DNA of 25,556 nt from an uncultured Oscillospiraceae bacterium (GTDB lineage Bacteria; Bacillota; Clostridia; Oscillospirales; Ruminococcaceae), in contig CANNTZ010000034.1 of assembly GCA_947522735.1 (NCBI GenBank), positions 1 to 25,556 on the forward strand, in the 5' to 3' direction. Positions within the stretch are counted from its first letter, which is position 1; each line of letters opens with the position of its first letter. Positions 24,226-25,556 of this stretch are shown here, piece by piece. The notes beneath the pieces were generated by a model that saw only the letters and a program-made list of their open reading frames with translations, searched no databases and was not told the origin of the DNA. The translations under genes and the position numbers were made by a program.

Positions 24226-24256
24226 TATGGTTGACTTTTTCTTTCGCCTATCGGCG
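24217..24256 (+). repeat. Repeat module A, copy 3 (truncated)
   Basis: Keeps only the T-rich start and CGCCTATCGGCGA, then is interrupted by the stem GCGGGC-AGC-GCCCGC (24260-24274) that starts module B copy 3. Confidence 0.75.
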
Positions 24257-24259
24257 ATG

Positions 24260-24378
24260 GCGGGCAGCGCCCGCTGGCATATCCGCGATTCGGTCGTCCT
24301 CACGCTTCGCGTTGCGTGGACCTTACGTTATCGGTTTCGTTAACTTATTCCCGCGGCGTTGGGCTGTTCTGTTTTTTC
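24260..24378 (+). repeat. Repeat module B, copy 3
   Basis: Same block order as copies 1 and 2, with a different opening stem (GCGGGC/GCCCGC). The stem sequence changed while pairing was kept. Confidence 0.8.
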
Positions 24379-24450
24379 TTATGATTGACTTTTTCTTTCG
24401 CCTATCGGCGAGGATTGACTGCCCTTTGGCGCTGACTTGCGCTCATGCCG
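24371..24450 (+). repeat. Repeat module A, copy 4 (diverged 3' half)
   Basis: The first half matches the other copies. The second half (CTGCCCTTTGGCGCTGACTTG) has diverged, weakening the TGCGC/GCGCA stem. Confidence 0.75.
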
Positions 24451-24455
24451 CGCAG

Positions 24456-24634
24456 GCACTTACTTTTACACGCATTTATGCGTGGGTGTGCATGACGAAA
24501 GTAGGCAAAGGCGTGCCAAAGAGAGAGGGGACACCCTTTCAGGCTGTTTCCCCTCTCTCTTTGGAAACACTCACCTCTTCCGCTGAACGCGGAACGCCTC
24601 CGGCTTTGCCCGGTGGCTTACGTTATCAAGTGCG
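24456..24634 (+). repeat. Repeat module C, copy 2
   Basis: Differs from copy 1 at only four positions in 180: one A to G, a CA to TG pair, and one missing G. The 16-bp inverted repeat (24516-24531 and 24549-24564) is unchanged. Confidence 0.88.
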
Positions 24635-24686
24635 TTGACTTATTCGCGCGGCGCAAGGTAAATCCACGCTCGCGCCGCGGGGATTA

Positions 24687-24769
24687 ACGCTTCGCGTTGC
24701 GGGGACCTTACGCTATCGAGTGTGCCGACTGGCTCGCGCGGAGTTGAGTTGATCTATCTTTTCGTCTTG
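24687..24769 (+). repeat. Repeat module B, copy 4 (degenerate)
   Basis: Retains CGCGTTGCGGGGACCTTACG, CTATCGAG, CGCGGAGTTG and TCTATCTTTTCGTC. It is the most diverged copy, at the edge of the island, followed by a scrap of module A. Confidence 0.65.
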
Positions 24770-24886
24770 TGATGAGCTTTTTCGTTCACCTTCAGTTTGC
24801 TGTTGCGCGCTTATGGCCTTGCGTTATTCCGCCTCTCCAGCTATGACGGGTTTTGTCCTGATTACGCCCATTTTTATCCCTTTCTA

Positions 24887-24915
24887 TTGACGCAATAATA
24901 CGAAAATGGTATAAT
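24887..24915 (+). promoter_or_regulatory. Sigma-A promoter of small membrane protein gene
   Basis: TTGACG (24887-24892), a 17-bp spacer and a perfect TATAAT (24910-24915), 36 bp before the ATG at 24952. Confidence 0.85.
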
Positions 24916-24951
24916 ATATATAACAAAAATACTTTAAACGGGGGTGCAAAA

Positions 24952-25116
24952 ATGTTTCTTATTGCAGCAGGATGGTTTGTGGCCATAATGTATGTCTATT
25001 GTTTTTATGCCAAAAAATTCTGGGACGCAAAATACCACCCTGAAGACCCCGAGGACGAAGAAAAGGAATTAAACAAAACGAATAATACGAATAACACGAA
25101 TAACACAACAAGCTAA
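24952..25116 (+). CDS. 54-residue single-helix membrane microprotein
   Basis: Encodes MFLIAAGWFVAIMYVYCFYA (one membrane helix), a basic-aromatic KKFWDAKYH stretch, an acidic HPEDPEDEEKE segment, and a repetitive Asn/Thr tail (TNNTNNTNNTTS) from a 9-bp tandem repeat ACGAATAAY. Support is a near-consensus promoter, a GGGGGTG Shine-Dalgarno about six bases before the ATG, and a clean stop before a GC-rich hairpin. No family is recognised. The N-out/C-in or reverse orientation is uncertain. Because it is below usual gene-calling length it may be missing from other annotations. Confidence 0.7.
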   Translation: MFLIAAGWFVAIMYVYCFYAKKFWDAKYHPEDPEDEEKELNKTNNTNNTNNTTS

Positions 25117-25172
25117 TCCCCCTTCGGCCTGCTTGCCCTGTTGTGCAGCTCCACAAGATCAAATATAAGCCC

Positions 25173-25197
25173 CGGCTCGGCACGCATTGCCGAGCCG
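25173..25197 (+). terminator. GC hairpin after microprotein gene
   Basis: CGGCTCGGCA (25173-25182) and TGCCGAGCCG (25188-25197) form a perfect 10-bp stem with loop CGCAT. No T run follows directly, so termination would be weak; a T tract (25240-25246) lies about 45 bp later. Confidence 0.45.
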
Positions 25198-25256
25198 CAA
25201 TCCATTCCGGCGGATATCCATGCTATGCGCAAAAAATATCTTTTTTAAAAAAAAGA

Positions 25257-25285
25257 TTGACAAATGCTCTCAGGTGCGGTATAAT
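25257..25285 (+). promoter_or_regulatory. Consensus promoter of tRNA cluster
   Basis: A perfect TTGACA (25257-25262), a 17-bp spacer and a perfect TATAAT (25280-25285), 18 bp before tRNA-Val. Confidence 0.93.
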
Positions 25286-25302
25286 AATAAAGCCGCGATT
25301 GA

Positions 25303-25378
25303 GGGAGCATAGCTCAGCTGGGAGAGCACCTGCCTTACAAGCAGGGGGTCACAGGTTCGAGCCCTGTTGTTCCCACCA
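25303..25378 (+). tRNA. tRNA-Val (TAC)
   Basis: 76 nt; the acceptor GGGAGCA pairs with TGTTCCC (one wobble), then ACCA. The anticodon loop reads cttacaa (TAC), decoding GUN. First gene of a co-transcribed Val-Asp-Gly cluster. Confidence 0.96.
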
Positions 25379-25397
25379 TTTATGCTCGCGGTCATGT

Positions 25398-25474
25398 GGC
25401 CCGGTAGTTCAGCTGGTTAGAACGCTAGCCTGTCACGCTAGAGGTCGAGGGTTCGAGCCCCTTCCGGGTCGCCA
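25398..25474 (+). tRNA. tRNA-Asp (GTC)
   Basis: 77 nt; the acceptor GGCCCGG pairs with CCGGGTC (one wobble), then GCCA. The anticodon loop reads ctgtcac (GTC), decoding GAU/GAC. It lies 19 bp after tRNA-Val. Confidence 0.96.
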
Positions 25475-25480
25475 TTCAAT

Positions 25481-25556
25481 GCGGGTTTAGCTCATTTGGC
25501 AGAGCGCCACCTTGCCAAGGTGGAGGTAGCGAGTTCGAATCTCGTAACCCGCTCCA
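25481..25556 (+). tRNA. tRNA-Gly (GCC), ends at window edge
   Basis: 76 nt; the acceptor GCGGGTT pairs with AACCCGC, then TCCA, which is the last base of the window. The anticodon loop reads ttgccaa (GCC), decoding GGU/GGC. The cluster may continue beyond the window. Confidence 0.96.

Larger units (their letters stand above)
23412..24790. repeat. Island of nested hairpin-rich repeats
   Basis: About 1.4 kb composed almost wholly of repeated modules in one orientation and irregular order: A1-B1-A2-C1-(hairpins)-B2-A3-B3-A4-C2-B4. No frame in it looks like a protein. The core CTTACGTTATC leading to CGCGG recurs near 23613, 23909, 24168, 24322, 24617 and 24707 (the last with one change). Short GC stems are frequent, for example CCGGGCATTGCCCGG, AGCGGGCGCTTGCCCGCT and GCGGGCAGCGCCCGC. 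It resembles REP/BIME or MITE clusters but matches no family I can name. It sits between the importer terminator and a small promoter-bearing gene. Confidence 0.85.

Noticed and set aside
23412..24790. CRISPR array
   Set aside because: Repeat units are 80-180 bp, of three types and irregular spacing; there are no short constant direct repeats with unique spacers and no cas genes.

Overview
The window looks like the chromosome of a GC-rich, spore-forming member of the Clostridia, most likely an Oscillospiraceae/Ruminococcaceae-type gut anaerobe. This is inferred from a spo0A gene, a spoIIR gene, a YesM/YesN two-component pair next to an LplB/LplC-type sugar ABC transporter, a GH78 rhamnosidase, many near-consensus sigma-A promoters and good Shine-Dalgarno sequences. 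No species can be named from the sequence alone. Both ends lie in tRNA gene clusters.

Layout. 1-271: tRNA-Met (5' end cut by the window), tRNA-Ser and initiator tRNA, followed by a terminator. 389-2089: a less GC-rich, mobile-looking segment with a broken serine recombinase, a small SHOCT-like protein in front of it, and a DinJ/RelB-Doc toxin-antitoxin operon. 2182-2258: tRNA-Arg. 2757-6284 (minus): an alpha-L-rhamnosidase and Spo0A, each with its own promoter. 6638-6713 (minus): tRNA-Pro. 6906-8322: two tandem paralogous four-helix membrane proteins of unknown function. 8381-10289 (minus): a small two-helix membrane protein overlapping an alanine racemase fused to a GNAT acetyltransferase. 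10471-13686 (minus): a MacB-like ABC ATPase-permease with a very large extracytoplasmic domain. 13879-15851 (plus): SpoIIR behind a good sigma-F promoter candidate, TrmO, and a lipoprotein. 15969-19303 (minus): YesM histidine kinase and YesN AraC-type response regulator, overlapping by 4 bp. 19576-23303 (plus): a divergent sugar ABC importer with two permeases and a lipoprotein binding protein. 23412-24790: a 1.4-kb island of nested hairpin-rich repeats with no convincing gene. 24952-25116: a 54-codon membrane microprotein with a strong promoter. 25303-25556: tRNA-Val, tRNA-Asp and tRNA-Gly.

How the genes work together. YesMN probably senses an extracellular carbohydrate and controls the divergent importer; a pair of GACGTT direct repeats one helical turn apart overlaps the importer's -35 box. 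The rhamnosidase 14 kb away could supply or use the same plant-derived sugars, but there is no direct evidence. Spo0A and SpoIIR belong to the sporulation programme. The Spo0A receiver has lost the normally invariant lysine, which suggests altered phosphorelay switching. The most unusual non-coding feature is the repeat island: two copies of a 180-bp module differ at only four positions, and each carries a perfect 16-bp inverted repeat plus four smaller hairpins.
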